Positions 29,443-41,189 of a stretch of DNA of 64,000 nucleotides are shown one piece after another. The position numbers and the translations under genes are program-made. The stretch lies in the NCBI GenBank assembly GCA_963971305.1, contig OZ020306.1, forward strand, positions 2,162,842-2,226,841, read 5' to 3'. A model generated the notes under the pieces. That model saw only the letters and a program-made list of their open reading frames with translations, was not told the DNA's origin and made no database searches. The DNA comes from Arcuatula senhousia. Its lineage: Eukaryota; Mollusca; Bivalvia; Mytilida; Mytilidae. Within the stretch, counting starts at the first letter, position 1, and each line of letters begins with the position of its first letter.

Positions 29443-30168
29443 ATGTTTACAGGATTGCTACTTCTCATCTTCCTAGTTAGTGCTAGCATAAACCTTCATC
29501 ATCCGAACTCATGGGAGACACAACAATTGACATCCTGCCTAATAAACAGAAAAATAGGACATTGGGGACGTAGACCAATTGATCTTCCAACAAACAACAA
29601 CATAAACACCAACCTGATCATACTCATACTATCACAAGCAGGAGATATTGGACTAAACCCAGGACCAAAAGCAAGCAACAAATCAATCTTTCCCTGTGGA
29701 CTATGCGAATCACCTGTAACCTTGAAATGCGAAGGGGTTTGCTGTGACAACTGTAATATTTGGCACCACAAATCATGTATAGAGTTATGCACTGAAGACT
29801 ATGAACTACTTCAAAGATCAAACGTACAGTGGCTATGCTGTAAATGTAACAGCATCAACGCAACTTCATTCACATACCATACATATGAGCTAGACACGAC
29901 CAACTATTATGACCCACTGGTGGACTCATTCACATCAAACACAACTTTCGCTCCAACAACAACTAGTAGTCCAAAGCACCAAGGACAAGGGAAGAGAAGT
30001 AATACTAGTACATCAAATAACAACACTACATTCTCCTTCAACATTCAAAAGAAAACAAACCTTCGGATTCTCACTGTCAATTGCAGAAGTATTAAAGACA
30101 AAAAATCAGAGTTCCAAGCAACTTTAGAATATACAAAACCGGACATAGTACTAGGCACTGAATCATAG
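29443..30168 (+). pseudogene. CR1-like LINE ORF2, N-terminal part: 2A-like motif, PHD-type finger, start of endonuclease
   Basis: From the ATG at 29443 the frame runs 241 codons. Residues 3-17 are strongly hydrophobic. Residues 59-75 (IILILSQAGDIGLNPGP) look like a 2A-like ribosome-skipping peptide; the consensus is DxExNPGP, and here Gly replaces Glu. Residues 85-135 hold a PHD-type C4HC3 finger with C85, C88, C101, C104, H109, C112, C132 and C135. A Thr/Asn-rich linker follows, then the endonuclease opening (LRILTVNCRSIKDKK...KPDIVLGTES). The frame ends at a TAG at 30166-30168 where a Trp is usual (GTESWL). Residue numbering counts from that ATG. Confidence 0.8.
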
Positions 30169-30612
30169 CTAAAAGGAGTAAAACCAGGCAAAAATCCAAC
30201 CAGAGATAACATTCAATCGAGCGAAGTATTCCCAGACAACTACTCAGTATACCGCAATGATAGAGGAACACTAGGAGGAGGAGTATTTATAATGACTAAC
30301 AAAGACATCATCTCAACAGAAGTCAACTTTGTAACTGACTGCGAGATAGAATGGGTCAGCATCAAATAAAAAAAAACACAAACCAACACTCATCGGATGC
30401 TTCTAAATGCCACAAAGAAGCTCAAAACATTTGGAAGAACTCTCTAAATAACTGCAAAAAATATCCCACAGCAAATACAATAGCATCATCCTAGGAGGGG
30501 ACTTCAACTGCCCAGACATAAATTGGTCAAACCTAAGCTTAACAAACACCAACCAAGATAAGAACATACAACAAACATTGATAGACATTTCAACTTTCGC
30601 CCAGGAAATAGA
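30169..30612 (+). pseudogene. CR1-like LINE, endonuclease middle
   Basis: The frame continues past the stop with YSVYRNDRGTLGGGVFIM, meets a second stop near 30367, shifts frame near 30400, and resumes with IILGGDFNCPDINW, the endonuclease GDFN block. It is cut at about 30613 by a minus-strand insertion. The SDH block expected next is missing, so the insertion was accompanied by a deletion. Confidence 0.75.
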
Positions 30613-31340
30613 CGATATTGAGATGTGGAATAAGTGTACGCGACACAACAAACATAAACAAACAGCAATTTAAAAAATCACAACGGAAAACAGCAAGCAG
30701 TCTTCAACATGACCATAGGTCACTGCTTACCGTCTTGCATTGGCCCAAGACTTATAATACCATACAAAAGTATCAAAACCAATCCCTAAATCATCAACGA
30801 AAGACCCAATTCTTGACAAAACAGTTAACACAGAATGACAATACAAACAAAGGCTTTGGCAAAGTTTCCTGGCTTAGGACAGGCACATATAAAATGTGGC
30901 GGGGTTAAACTAGTTTTTTTGGATCCAACCTTCCCCCTATTGATAAGTTTGCACAAAGCATACATATAAAACACACTGTAAAACTCAATCGACAAAAGTT
31001 CAATTCAACAAGAGAGAACCTAAGACAAAATACTGTACGAAAACAACAAGACAAGGAGGAACTCTTTTGAGAACATTCGAAGTTACTGATAACTAGCTAA
31101 GAAAGATTTATCGATTGATGTAAAAGAATCAAATACATCAGTTCTAAATCCGACAACCCACGTCAAAACAATGAATGATTTAGAGTTGTATCACCACACA
31201 GAACCGACATACTTGATCGCTGTGGTGCTTATAAATAATACAGTGGATACAAAGTGAAAATTTAACGTTTTAAAGTTACTATCAAGCTATCAATATTTCT
31301 GCCAAAACATACCAAATGCAAAGATTTTACTAAAATATTG
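30613..31340 (-). mobile_element. Inserted Penelope-like 3' tail (family B), reversed
   Basis: Its left border, GATATTGAGATGTGGAATAA, is the reverse of the sequence that ends the copies at 16610-16935 and 36553-36893 (TTATTCCACATCTCA). Going right it reads in reverse through CTGGCTTAGGACAGGCACAT, GTGGCGGGGTTAAAC, CCTTCCCCCTATTGAT and the TTACTGATAACTAGCTAAG region. The ATCACCACACAGAACCGACA block near 31190 closes the match. No coding sequence. Confidence 0.65.
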
Positions 31341-32115
31341 AATTCGTATATAAATATACATCTACTCAAAAGCCAACTGGGATAACATGAAACATCAGCT
31401 TAAATCGTTATCTGATCAAATCAAAGCAGATGACATGTAAACTATGTGGACCAACTTCAAGAGACTACTGAAACAAAGTGTAGAAAGAAACATACCATCA
31501 AAAAACATCAAGTCAAACAAAAAGACGCCTTGGATCAACCATAAAACAAAAAGATGCTCAAGAAAAAACAGCGCCTCTACAATAAAGCCAAGAAAACTAA
31601 AGACTGGACCAAATGTAGACAGGTCCAAAAAACTTGCAGAAAACAGATGAGGAAAGCTGAGTGGGACTATGTCAACACTGCCATTCTGGAAGGCATGGAA
31701 AACCACAATTCAAAACCATTCTGGAAATATATCAAGGCTTAACAACAGGAAACCATAGAAGTTTCACCACTGAAGAAAGATGGCCACCTAATAACAGATA
31801 GTCAAGAAAAGGCGGAAATACTGATCCAACAATTCCAATCAGTATTCACCAAAGACTCCTCGAACACAATGCCAAGCACAGATCAAAAGGTTAGGAACAG
31901 CATACCAAAACTCGCCATCAGAGAAAAAGGAGTAGCAGGTCTACTAAAAGCACTAGTAACATCAAAAGCATCAGGACCAGTCAACATTGCAAACAGAGTC
32001 CTAAAGGAATGTGCCAATGAAATTGCACCAGCCCTCACAAAAATCTACCAAAAATCAATAGACACAGGAGAACTACCATCAGACTGGAGAAATGCCAATA
32101 TATCATGCATATATA
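31341..32115 (+). pseudogene. CR1-like LINE, linker and N-terminal part of reverse transcriptase
   Basis: Fragments in order: ANWDNMKHQLKSLSDQIKAD, TPWINHK, KAEWDYVNTAILEG with NSKPFWKYIKA, LKKDGHLITDSQEKAEIL, then the RT opening LLKALVTSKASGPVNIANRVL and SIDTGELPSDWRNANISCIY. Stops at 31438-31440 and 31740-31742 break it. The frame is interrupted at 32115 inside the conserved block whose continuation (GDKHAAENYRPVSLTS) resumes at 35100. Confidence 0.8.
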
Positions 32116-35087
32116 GTGGGGGTTATTAACCCACAAAATTAAGGAAATTGTGCACTTTGTGATACAAGTATGAAACTTTGCACAACGCCTCTTTCACTAA
32201 TGTAGACTAAAATTCAGGTCCTGGCCAAACGAAAAAATATTTTTTTCAAGATGGCCACCCAATTTTTCAAAATGGCGTCTGTTTATTAGTACCATTTATA
32301 TTTATTCATAATATTACGTTACAAAATCTTACAAAGGAACTAAGATTTCTTTGTTATTATATTTGTACAACATTAAGACTTGCTGATGGCCCGTAATTAA
32401 ACGCAAAAACACAACTTCCGGTTAGAAAATGGCGCCAAAATGCTAATAGAAGCAATTTTCCAACTTTTTAGATAAGATTATCGTCTTTTTTGCTTATTGT
32501 TTGAAGTTTGGTCAGAACTTTGTTATTAATTTGTATGATACTTGTTAATAAAAATATAACAGAATAACCCTTAAATATATGACATTTGCCACTTAGACCT
32601 GCGCAAGATAGTCAAATATGTCAACACAGTTGCATTGTTTAAAGGTAAATTGTAACGCAAAAGACAGTGTTAAGTTAGAAAATGTTTCCCTGACATAATC
32701 CATTTTTTCTGAACATTACAAAACTTTTTTTAAGGTCACAACCAGCTGACCTCAAATACGACCATCTTCCAATAATGTATGCTACCAAAATCATGTGGTA
32801 GAGTGACATAGTAGATTTATCAAGTATAAGTTGGCAAAAATATAGAGTTCGAAAAGAGTAGGCTCATTTGGGGATTTTAATAGAAGCATAAAACTTGTTT
32901 CCCAATCCAGGAGAAATAAATATGTTTAAATAAAAATATCGAGGCATTCCTTATAAATGCAAACATAAAATAGTCTCTGTTATGTCTGTCAATTAATTTA
33001 AAACACTAATGTCCTACAGAGTAACAAAGTTGTTTGTGAAATAGGGGTTCAGTAGCTCTGTTTTGAACCCAGGGCTATCGATCACTAGTCAATTATAAAA
33101 TGTACATTAATGTATTGCACCCCTGTTTGTGAGATCGGTCGTTTTCTCAGGGAATGCAGGTTACACCATCATATGTACATGTACAATGTAGCTTATGTGC
33201 GTTGAGAACTCAAACACCCACTTACTCCTATTTCTGACATTTTAATCAGATTCGTTCTAAAGAATGCTTTAGTTCTTTTTCATTTTCATAGAACAAAAAG
33301 ACAGTATCACAAATGACATTGCCAGTACACGCAAAGTTAATATAATTTTGAAGCCGTCGGATAATCTCATGGGTTAGAAAATCGTTGTTAGAGGAAAAAT
33401 GTGTCATTGGTTGTTTGTGAATCTTTCAATGATGCTATACGTGGTCAAAGCTGCACTGGGTACGATAATAATGTTTTTGTGGTTCGATTAAAAAAAACTT
33501 TGTTTTCAGTATTATTCTTTCAAGCTTCTGCTATGAATAGATTTATACGGTCGATATTTTTGCAATTAACCAGAAACACACAAAAACCATTTTCACTGAA
33601 GCTTACACAAAGATGTTGGTGGTATTTGAATTTCAAAATGATACTATCCCAAGCCGCCATCATAATTCTGATTATGTGAGAAAATAAAACAGCCTTGGTC
33701 CACTTAAAATCGGCCAATCAATCAGAATTTAGACATTGTAAGAATATTTCAGGGTAAAGCATCAAAATCAGGTCTTCTGTGAAAAGCTCGTGAACAGTAA
33801 GAAATGAAAAATAAATGTGGTTTGTATATGTACCAAAAGTAAAGTCTGGCATTAAATACTATGAAAACAAGGTAAGAGGCTAAGACGTAAGATTGTAAAA
33901 AAGAGTGAAATGGGTATTTTTAGACACACAAAAAACTGAAAAATTTATTAATGAGAGATTGTGATTGTTAGGACACGTATTTCTTAAAGCATGTGCTTAA
34001 ATATCTGCAGATGCACTTTGATATTCATGACCAAGTTAGCTCACATATATTGATAGTTTTTTTTGTTGCTGAGGGATTATTACCTGCTTTTGTGGATTTT
34101 TCGGAAAGAAACAACATTTACGAAAACAATTACACGCCATACACAGAACATATAATCTTTTGATGCCATCCCTTTGCAGAAAGATACTTACTCTAACAAA
34201 CCTTTTGTAAGTCGCTTTGTGATAGGAACTTTAAATGTAGTCAAAATCCGGTCGATCTTTTGCTAATCTATTAGTTCATTCAACAGTCAAACGAAGAGGA
34301 AAATAAATTCTGCATAACATCTCAATGAGCATCGCTGTGTGACAGTGAGATGACGTATATATGATTGTCCCATGATTCTTAATAATTATAACAAATGAGA
34401 AATCGCATGTTTTTAGCATTTTGGCGCCATTTAAAAACCGGAAGTTGTATTAATCTGCCGTAAAATGTGATTCAACGTATATATCTTTGTGTAGTAATAT
34501 ATGCTGTCAAGTTGAACTATTAAAGTTTTATATGAAATCAGTAATAACTTCAATGCACAAACGCCATTTTGCAACTACTACATGTACTAGTATAGCGATC
34601 TTTATTATATTACACAAGTCAATGCAAATAACTGTAATATAATAGATTTAAAGCCATCCGCCATGCTATTTTATAAAACAATTGACCAAAAAAATAATGA
34701 CAAAGTCCTGACTTAAAATCAAAAGATAAGCAAATACCCTAAATTAGAAAAGCAAAATTTGCCATTTTTAGCATTTTGCGCCATTTTTAATCCGGAAGTT
34801 GCGTTTATGCGCCAAATTATGGGTCAATACCATGTCTTAATGTTTTTCAATTATCCTAAAGAAGAAATCATAGCTTTTTATTCAAGTTTTGAAGAGTTAT
34901 ATTACAATGATAGCATAATATGTACTATCAAAAGACGCCATTTTGAAAAATAGGGTGGCCATCTTGAAAAAATGATTTTTTCTTTTGGCCAGGGCCTGAA
35001 TTTTCATATACACATGTGAAAGAAGTGTTGTGCAAAGTTTCATGCTTGTATCACATTTTGCACAATTCTTGCCATAACAACCCCAAC
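32116..35087. mobile_element. 2.97-kb TIR element without recognisable transposase
   Basis: The left end GTGGGGGTTATTAACCC and the right end CATAACAACCCCAAC are imperfect inverted repeats. The strong inner homology covers GATACAAGTATGAAACTTTG, GTCCTGGCCAAACGAAAAAA and TTCAAGATGGCCACCC, so the TIRs reach about 185 bp (32116-32300, 34905-35087). A second inverted pair, ACTTCCGGTTAGAAAATGGCGCC (about 32412) and its partner GCGCCATTTTTAATCCGGAAGTT (34779), extends the symmetry. A third copy of that block lies at 34420-34450. The insertion splits the LINE RT frame precisely, with an uncertain short AT-rich target duplication (ATATA / TAATA). Frames at 33401-33679 and 34759-34953 look random. Confidence 0.78.
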
Positions 35088-35998
35088 TAATAAAAAAAGG
35101 GGGATAAACATGCAGCTGAGAATTATAGACCAGTCTCACTAACATCTGTACCATGCTGCTTGAGCACATCATCTGTAAACACATGTTGAAACATCTAGAA
35201 AGAAACAAGGTATTAACATCATTAAACCATGGATTCAGAACAGGATTCTCCTGCGAGACACAGCTTCTATAGTTACCATGGACGACCTACTCAAATCACA
35301 AGAAAAGAACAAACAAGTCGACATTGCCATACTGATTTCTCAAAAGCGTTTGACACAGTACCACATAGAAAACTCTTTCACAAATTTCACCGTTATGGTA
35401 TCAGAGGACCTATCTTACAATGGCTGGAAAACTTCCTAATGCACAGGAAAATGCAGAGTAGCTATCGAAGGAACATTCTCCAAAGAACTCCACGTAGATT
35501 CCGGCGTCCCGCAAGGTACTGTTCTGGGACCTATCCTATTTCTCTGTCATTAATGATCTACCAGAAGCGGTGAAGTCTAAAGTAAGACTATTTGCCGATG
35601 ACCGCCTGCTCTATAGAGAAATCAACAACATAAAAGACCATCATATGCTACAACAAGACCTGAAAAACCTAGAAAAATGGGCATCAGACTGGGGCATGCG
35701 TTTCAATGCTAAAAAATGCTACATATAAAATATGTCTTATGTCATACTCTCAATAAAACAGAGGAAACACCATTTCTACCAACTGGACAACCACATACTC
35801 AAACAAGTTAACACCAACCCATACCTAGGACTACAAAAATCAGAAGACCTAAACTCATATTAACAACATAGCAAAGAAAGCCAGCTCCACACTAGGATTC
35901 TTACGGCGGAACCTACAACACTGCCCTAAAGAATGCAGAAAGAGCGTCTACATCTCCTTAGTTAGATCCATCATGGAATACGGCGCCATAGTGTGGGA
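35088..35998 (+). pseudogene. CR1-like LINE, reverse transcriptase palm and thumb
   Basis: The RT resumes with AENYRPVSLTSVPC. It passes through DFSKAFDTVPHRKL and frame-shifted segments, then VKSKVRLFADDRLLYREIN (the catalytic FADD box at about 35592-35605), DLKNLEKWASDWGMRFNAKKC and MEYGAIVWD. Stops and at least three frame changes show it is inactive. Position and spacing are normal for a CR1-type RT once the 2.97-kb element is discounted. Confidence 0.8.
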
Positions 35999-36893
35999 TC
36001 TATATTTAAAGAAAGACATTTTGATTGTAAAGGGAATATCCCATCCAGATTTCTACCGTAATGTTGTTTATAAAGAAAATAAATTCAAAAACAATCCTTT
36101 GGGAATGCAAAATTGGCTTAAAACTTTATTATATAAAGGTTATGAAATGGATATTTTAGTAAAATCTTTGAATTTAGTCTTCTTTGGTAAAAATATTGAT
36201 AATTTGATACTTACTTTAAAATGTTAATTGCCTTTTTATACTTTTTTATACTTTTTATACTTATGTCATTTTTTAGCATTACAGCAGTCACGTGTGTCGG
36301 TTTTGTGTGATGATGCATCATCAAATCATGAATTGTTTGACGTGTTGTGTCGGATTTAAAATCGACATACTTGATTTTTTACATCAGTCGATGGATGCTT
36401 CTTAGCTAGCTGTCAGTAACTTCGGGTGTTCTCAAGAGAGTATCTCTACGTCCCGTTAATTACTTGTTGTCCTTTTGTCTCAGATACTCTCTTGTTGAAT
36501 TGAACATCTATCGATTTGATTTTACTGTGTGTTAGTTTGTGCTTTGTTATTGATTATCAATAGGGGGAAGGTTGGCGCCAAAAAAATAGTTTAACCCCGC
36601 CACATTTTAATGTGCCTGTCCTAAGCCAGGAATCTTTATCAAAGCTTATGTTTGTATTTAGTCGAATTTATGTTAATTGGTTTTTTTGTCAAGAAGAGGG
36701 TCTTTCATTACACTTAGGGATTGGGCTTGAATCATATGTATTTTATTTTCAATCCAGGGGCCAATTGAAAAACAGCGAGCAGCGACCGCTGGTCACATTG
36801 AAGGCTGCTGGCTGTTTTCCATTGTGGATATTTAAAATATACGTTTATAATGTAGGTTGTGTCGCGTACCCTTATTCCACATCTCATTTTCTT
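35999..36893 (+). mobile_element. Inserted Penelope-like 3' end (family B) with its terminal coding remnant
   Basis: It opens with an AT-rich frame (36003-36227, DILIVKGISHPDFYRNVVYK and LVKSLNLVFFGKNIDNLI) resembling the C-terminal end of Penelope-like RTs; that identification is tentative. The tail follows: TTTTTATAC repeats, AAAATCGACATACTTGATTT, TAGCTAGCTGTCAGTAAC, then AATAGGGGGAAGGTTGGCGC and GTTTAACCCCGCCACATTTT. It ends at TTATTCCACATCTCAT. It splits the LINE after MEYGAIVWD. Confidence 0.65.
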
Positions 36894-37260
36894 CTATTGA
36901 CAAACTGGAAAGAATACAACGACGAGGAGCGATGAAGGATGTATAGCCAAGATGATGGAACAACTAGAACTCCAGCCACTTGAAGAAAGACGAAAACTGG
37001 TAGAAGGGCAGGTACCAGCTATACCAGCTCCCGAATCCATTAACCTACACCAAGGAAAACGCCAGATCCGACCAACATCATACGCCAACTGTGAAACAAC
37101 CAATATAATCACCAGACAATCACGCAAGAATAACAAAAGTGTAATAGTGCCACAAGCAAGATCTGAATCTTATAAACACTCGTTCGTCATTAAAACAGCT
37201 ATAGAGTGGAACAACCTAGCCTTCAAGACAGCAATCCACACCTGCTGTCAGTGCGACTAA
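36894..37260 (+). pseudogene. CR1-like LINE ORF2 C terminus
   Basis: After the insertion the frame continues with DKLERIQRRGA-type sequence. It then enters an open frame from 36952 (QLELQPLEERRKLVEGQ, KRQIRPTSYANCETTN, KHSFVIKTAIEWNNLAF), which is the standard CR1 end, and a TAA at 37258-37260. Together with the fragments from 29443 it defines one element of about 3.2 kb once insertions are removed. Confidence 0.75.
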
Positions 37261-38900
37261 TAACATGCGTCCTAGCACCCGTCGTAAGATACCATCAATT
37301 GGTAGCCTAGGACGTACCCACACAGATACAGATACAGTGTACATGTTGCATCCTGTAACCATGTGGTATTTATCGACGAGTACCACAAACACCGCCTTCA
37401 TTCGGCTACCTGAGAACTCGGTCTGTTGGTTTAATTTTTTACATGGAGGCTATATGGGAAATGGGTCTGTTCATGAGTTGGCTATAGGTCTGTTGAGAGT
37501 AAAAATCAAAAGATAGTCATGAAAATTTGTGCATAAATTCTATAAATTGTCAAAAAACAAAAACGGTCAACCAAAATGGAATTCATTTGTGCTCATTTTC
37601 AACTTGCCCCAAAGTCGGATTGTTTTACCAGTTTAAGATAAAACACAAAGGCACAACAGCAGTATACTTAGATTTGGCGAATATATGAATCCAAGTTTTA
37701 ACAAATAAACAAAGTTTTCACAGTTTTAAATTTTGTAACGTTTAAATGACTGAATTTTAATATTGTATTAATCTACGTTTTAGATTATCTCTAATTTCGG
37801 GATTTGATAGGAGAAAATTTAGCATATCTTTATCGATAAGAAGTGAGAGTTGTCTTTAAAAATTAATCAATCTGAAATACTGTTTTCCCTTACTTGAACA
37901 TTTCCAATCAATAGGGAGAACCTTGAACCAAAATCAAAATAAAATTTGCTGAGATGCTGTGCAACCTGCATGCTTTTGAAATATTCAAGATGGTTGCTTT
38001 TTTTTCACTCCACCACCCCCACCCCCCTAATAAAAAGATTTTTGTCTGATTAAATGAAGCTTGGTTAGGTCATGATTAGAATGAAATACTACCCAAGGGT
38101 ATTTGGGTAAAATTCTGTGTTGGTCATGGCATCCCAACAAAACCATGCCTAGATTATATTGAATTAAATAGGGTTTTTTTTTAAATCTTCGTTCATATTT
38201 TTTTTTCTATATAGAATGTTCAAAAGTTGAAAACGTATTTTAGCTAGAATTTTCCTTTGAAAATATACCTTCCTAAGTTACAAATTGTTTAAAAGAACCA
38301 GTGTAATTGTTTGAATGATGTTTCAATGCTTATTCCTGTTAAAAAGTGTCATCTCAACAAAAAGACCATGGATTGTATTTTCATTTTTTCTCGGAATTTA
38401 TATATATTCTAAACGAATCATTGGCAAAACTGGGGATATGCTTCACCATACAGAAAAGACATATTTCTATCCCGCATGAATAACTCAAATCACGATTGTC
38501 ACAGCTGATTAATCGCAGCTTTTAAAATAAAAAGAATGGAAAACGCAGGTTCAAATACATGTATCTGGTAGTCGATAATACTAAGACTTATACTGTCTTC
38601 AATTGAATGAATATTCAATTCATATCCTTTCCGTAATAAATTTTGAAGCCAATTTTTAATTTCTAATTGATTGCTTTTAAATTTGTAAGCTTTATAAAAA
38701 AAACATTACCATGAAAATTATTATTCAGGATGTAATATTCCTTTCACTATAAGAAGAAGAAGAAGATACTTAGCCATAAAAATTGACCCTTTTGGGGCAT
38801 AGTTGACAATTGAATAGCATTAATATGATATACAAACATTTATATTTAAACATAGTGCAAAAAGTATATATTATATAAAACATACACAGTGATTGCATAG
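37261..38900. other. No firm feature
   Basis: The first 250 bp may be the LINE 3' untranslated region (AGATACAGATACAGTGTACA microsatellite-like run). The rest is AT-rich sequence with runs such as CACCCCCACCCCCC (38023) and a GAAGAAGAAGAAGA run (38750). No genes seen. Confidence 0.35.
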
Positions 38901-38904
38901 GAAA

Positions 38905-39690
38905 CGACGTGTACAATTAAATTTTTCAATAAGAGATCGATACTTGTGGAAGAATTTAGAAAAAGATTTTACTTATTTGTGGTATCGATAACCTCGTTTT
39001 AATAATTTTTCAGGAATAAACCGGTTTTTATTATTAAAATCAGAAACACCACTGCAGATCCGAGCATATCTTACTAACTGTGAAATGTAAACCCCGTATG
39101 ACGGCGCTAGTGGAACATCTCCTTCAGTTTTTCAATTTATAATAGGGAAGGTAAAGTCGTCACGTTTATCATATACTTTGGTTTGTAATTTTCCGTCAAT
39201 AATACTTAAATTTGTTCAAGGTTAATTCAGAAGGATAGATATCTGCAGTGGCGGAGTTCCCCCCTTCCCTCCGAAATTTTTAAATTTATGTGTAGATTTT
39301 CAGCAAAATTTGTCTGGAACCTCCCCTTTCGCCCACAGAACCCAGTATGTGGACCCCCCCTTTTTCGAAAATTTCTGGATCCGCCCCTGATCTGTAATAG
39401 AATTAGAAAATGAAGGATTGTTGAGTGCAAGAATGTCATCTAAATATCTAAACGTATAATTGAAAGTTTCGATTAGGTTCTGTTTGTTGGGGTCTTTTTG
39501 TAATTTAGCCATAAATTGTGATTCATAACAGTATAGGAAAAGGTCGGCTATAAGAGGCGCACAATTAGTACCCATAGTAATACCAATAATTTGGCGGTAA
39601 ATTTGTTTACCACAACGTATGTGAATATTATCTCATAAATAATTTAGAGCAGTAATAGTCACTTTGTTGCATTAAGTTTCCTCTTGAGCC
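38905..39690 (-). pseudogene. Penelope-like reverse transcriptase, second family, split by a MITE
   Basis: On the minus strand, 39390-39680 encodes GITMGTNCAPLIADLFLYCY, where Thr replaces the usual Pro, then FNYTFRYLDDILALNNPSF with the catalytic YLDD box. After the MITE at 39246-39389 the reading resumes with IYPSEL, KVYDKRDDFTFPIIN, a stop, SYGVYISQLVRYARICS and RFIPEKLLKRGYRYHK. At least two stops and one frame change are visible. Confidence 0.78.
39246..39389. mobile_element. hAT-like MITE (CAGGGGCGGATCCAG end)
   Basis: The right end, reversed, reads CAGGGGCGGATCCAGAAATT, a terminus typical of animal hAT-type MITEs; the left end is CAGTGGCGGAGTT. The flanking direct repeat is ATCTG (39241-39245, 39390-39394), shorter than the 8 bp expected of hAT. 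Its removal restores the RT reading frame across the site. Confidence 0.7.
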
Positions 39691-40845
39691 GACGCAGATT
39701 TCATTTTATTTCATTTATTATTGAATATCCGTTAATCATCATAATTTATTTATTGAAATTAAAACATCATTAAAAATGTCCGCGAAAAAATACCCACCAC
39801 GCGAATCGTTCAATTCTAAAGTATTGAAAATATATATAAATTTAGAAGAAAAAAAAACACAAATTTATCTCCCACGCCAAAGATTAATTTAAAAAAAAAA
39901 AAAAACGTTAATTTTTTTTTCACGTATGTAATATTTGACGACTTGACTGATTGCTTTTGTTCTAACTCTGATCGATCTCATCATAAAGCAGGTAGAATTC
40001 TACAGATAATGAAGCTCTTTGATATCAACTGTTAATTAATTTCTCCAATCATATAGAACATGTGGATGTGTTTTATCGTGCTTTAACTTTGTCTTAGATA
40101 TAAGAAATCAGAAACTTGCCTATAAAATTACATCACAGAAACCATAAAGGACTGCTTCTCTTAGACTTAGCTTATTTATATAAGGACGTTCATATTTAAG
40201 GTAGGATTTTTTAATCAGAAGAAACAATTTTCTTGTAAAATCAATATGTATGTATGTACATGAAACAATCGCTACAATTATAATTGGTCATGTTTTAAAA
40301 GCACAAGGTCTGCAATGTTAAATTTACCTGATCTAAAGCTGCGTTGCTTCAGAAGTTAACTGAATGAATGAACGAAGAAATCTTGAATGCCATTGCTCCT
40401 GCGTTCGAGTGATATTTAATCTGCACTACTGTTTGATTAACGGGAATTCGGGTTTGAATTGTTGAGCTTTTTGTTCCATCTTGTCTCAGTATCACTTTAG
40501 GTTCATTGTGTGTTTCATTACTTGTTTACGTGACTTAGCTTTCTTTAGCTGGCGTACTTGGAATAGTATTATAAGTTTCTTATGAATAATTATAAATATG
40601 GTATGTAGGTGACCCTTTTTTTATTAATTATTAAGCTATTTTTTAGTTCTTATAAATAACTGATAGTACACCAACCATATAAATATTATACTATACATGT
40701 TATAATGTTTATGTTTTGAATGAATCTTATTATTATCTATGAGATACATGTAAACATTGATGTTGTAACATCATTTAAAATAATCAACAGACATGTCTGT
40801 AATTCTCCTCTGTATCTATTATATAATGAAAGCTATTAGTCTGTG
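39691..40845. other. No recognised feature
   Basis: AT-rich non-coding sequence. No repeat or gene identified. Confidence 0.3.
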
Positions 40846-40942
40846 TTGGCAGGCATAATATACCCCAGTAACTTTGTTAGCAGGCTTCATATACCCCAGT
40901 AACTTTGTTAGCAGGCATCATATACCCCAGTAACTTTTTTTC
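40846..40942. repeat. 33-bp tandem repeat, three copies
   Basis: GGCAGGCATAATATACCCCAGTAAC is followed by two units of TTAGCAGGC(T/A)TCATATACCCCAG with AACTTTG between them. Confidence 0.8.
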
Positions 40943-41189
40943 AATCTTCATCTGATTGATACGTTTTGCTGTTATGCTGTGCTTTTCACATTTTTGAAAA
41001 TTTTAGTCTTTCGCTTGAGCGTCTCTGGTGAGTCTAAAGATGTTCTGAATCTGTGTTGCAATTTTGAGTGAAAAAAACCGAAAACTCATCAATTCAAATT
41101 TCAGAATTACGTCGTATTTGGGTTTGCTATTTTCATTGCATTTCTATCATAGTTTGAGAATCTTACTAATGCTGATAGTTTTTTTAGGT

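Noticed and set aside
30618..30908. 96-codon plus-strand frame within the LINE
   Set aside because: It lies in the inserted, reversed Penelope-type tail and duplicates, in antisense, the frame seen at 16948-17139.
33401..33679. 92-codon frame inside the 2.97-kb TIR element as a transposase remnant
   Set aside because: No DDE-type motif, no zinc finger, and no family resemblance.
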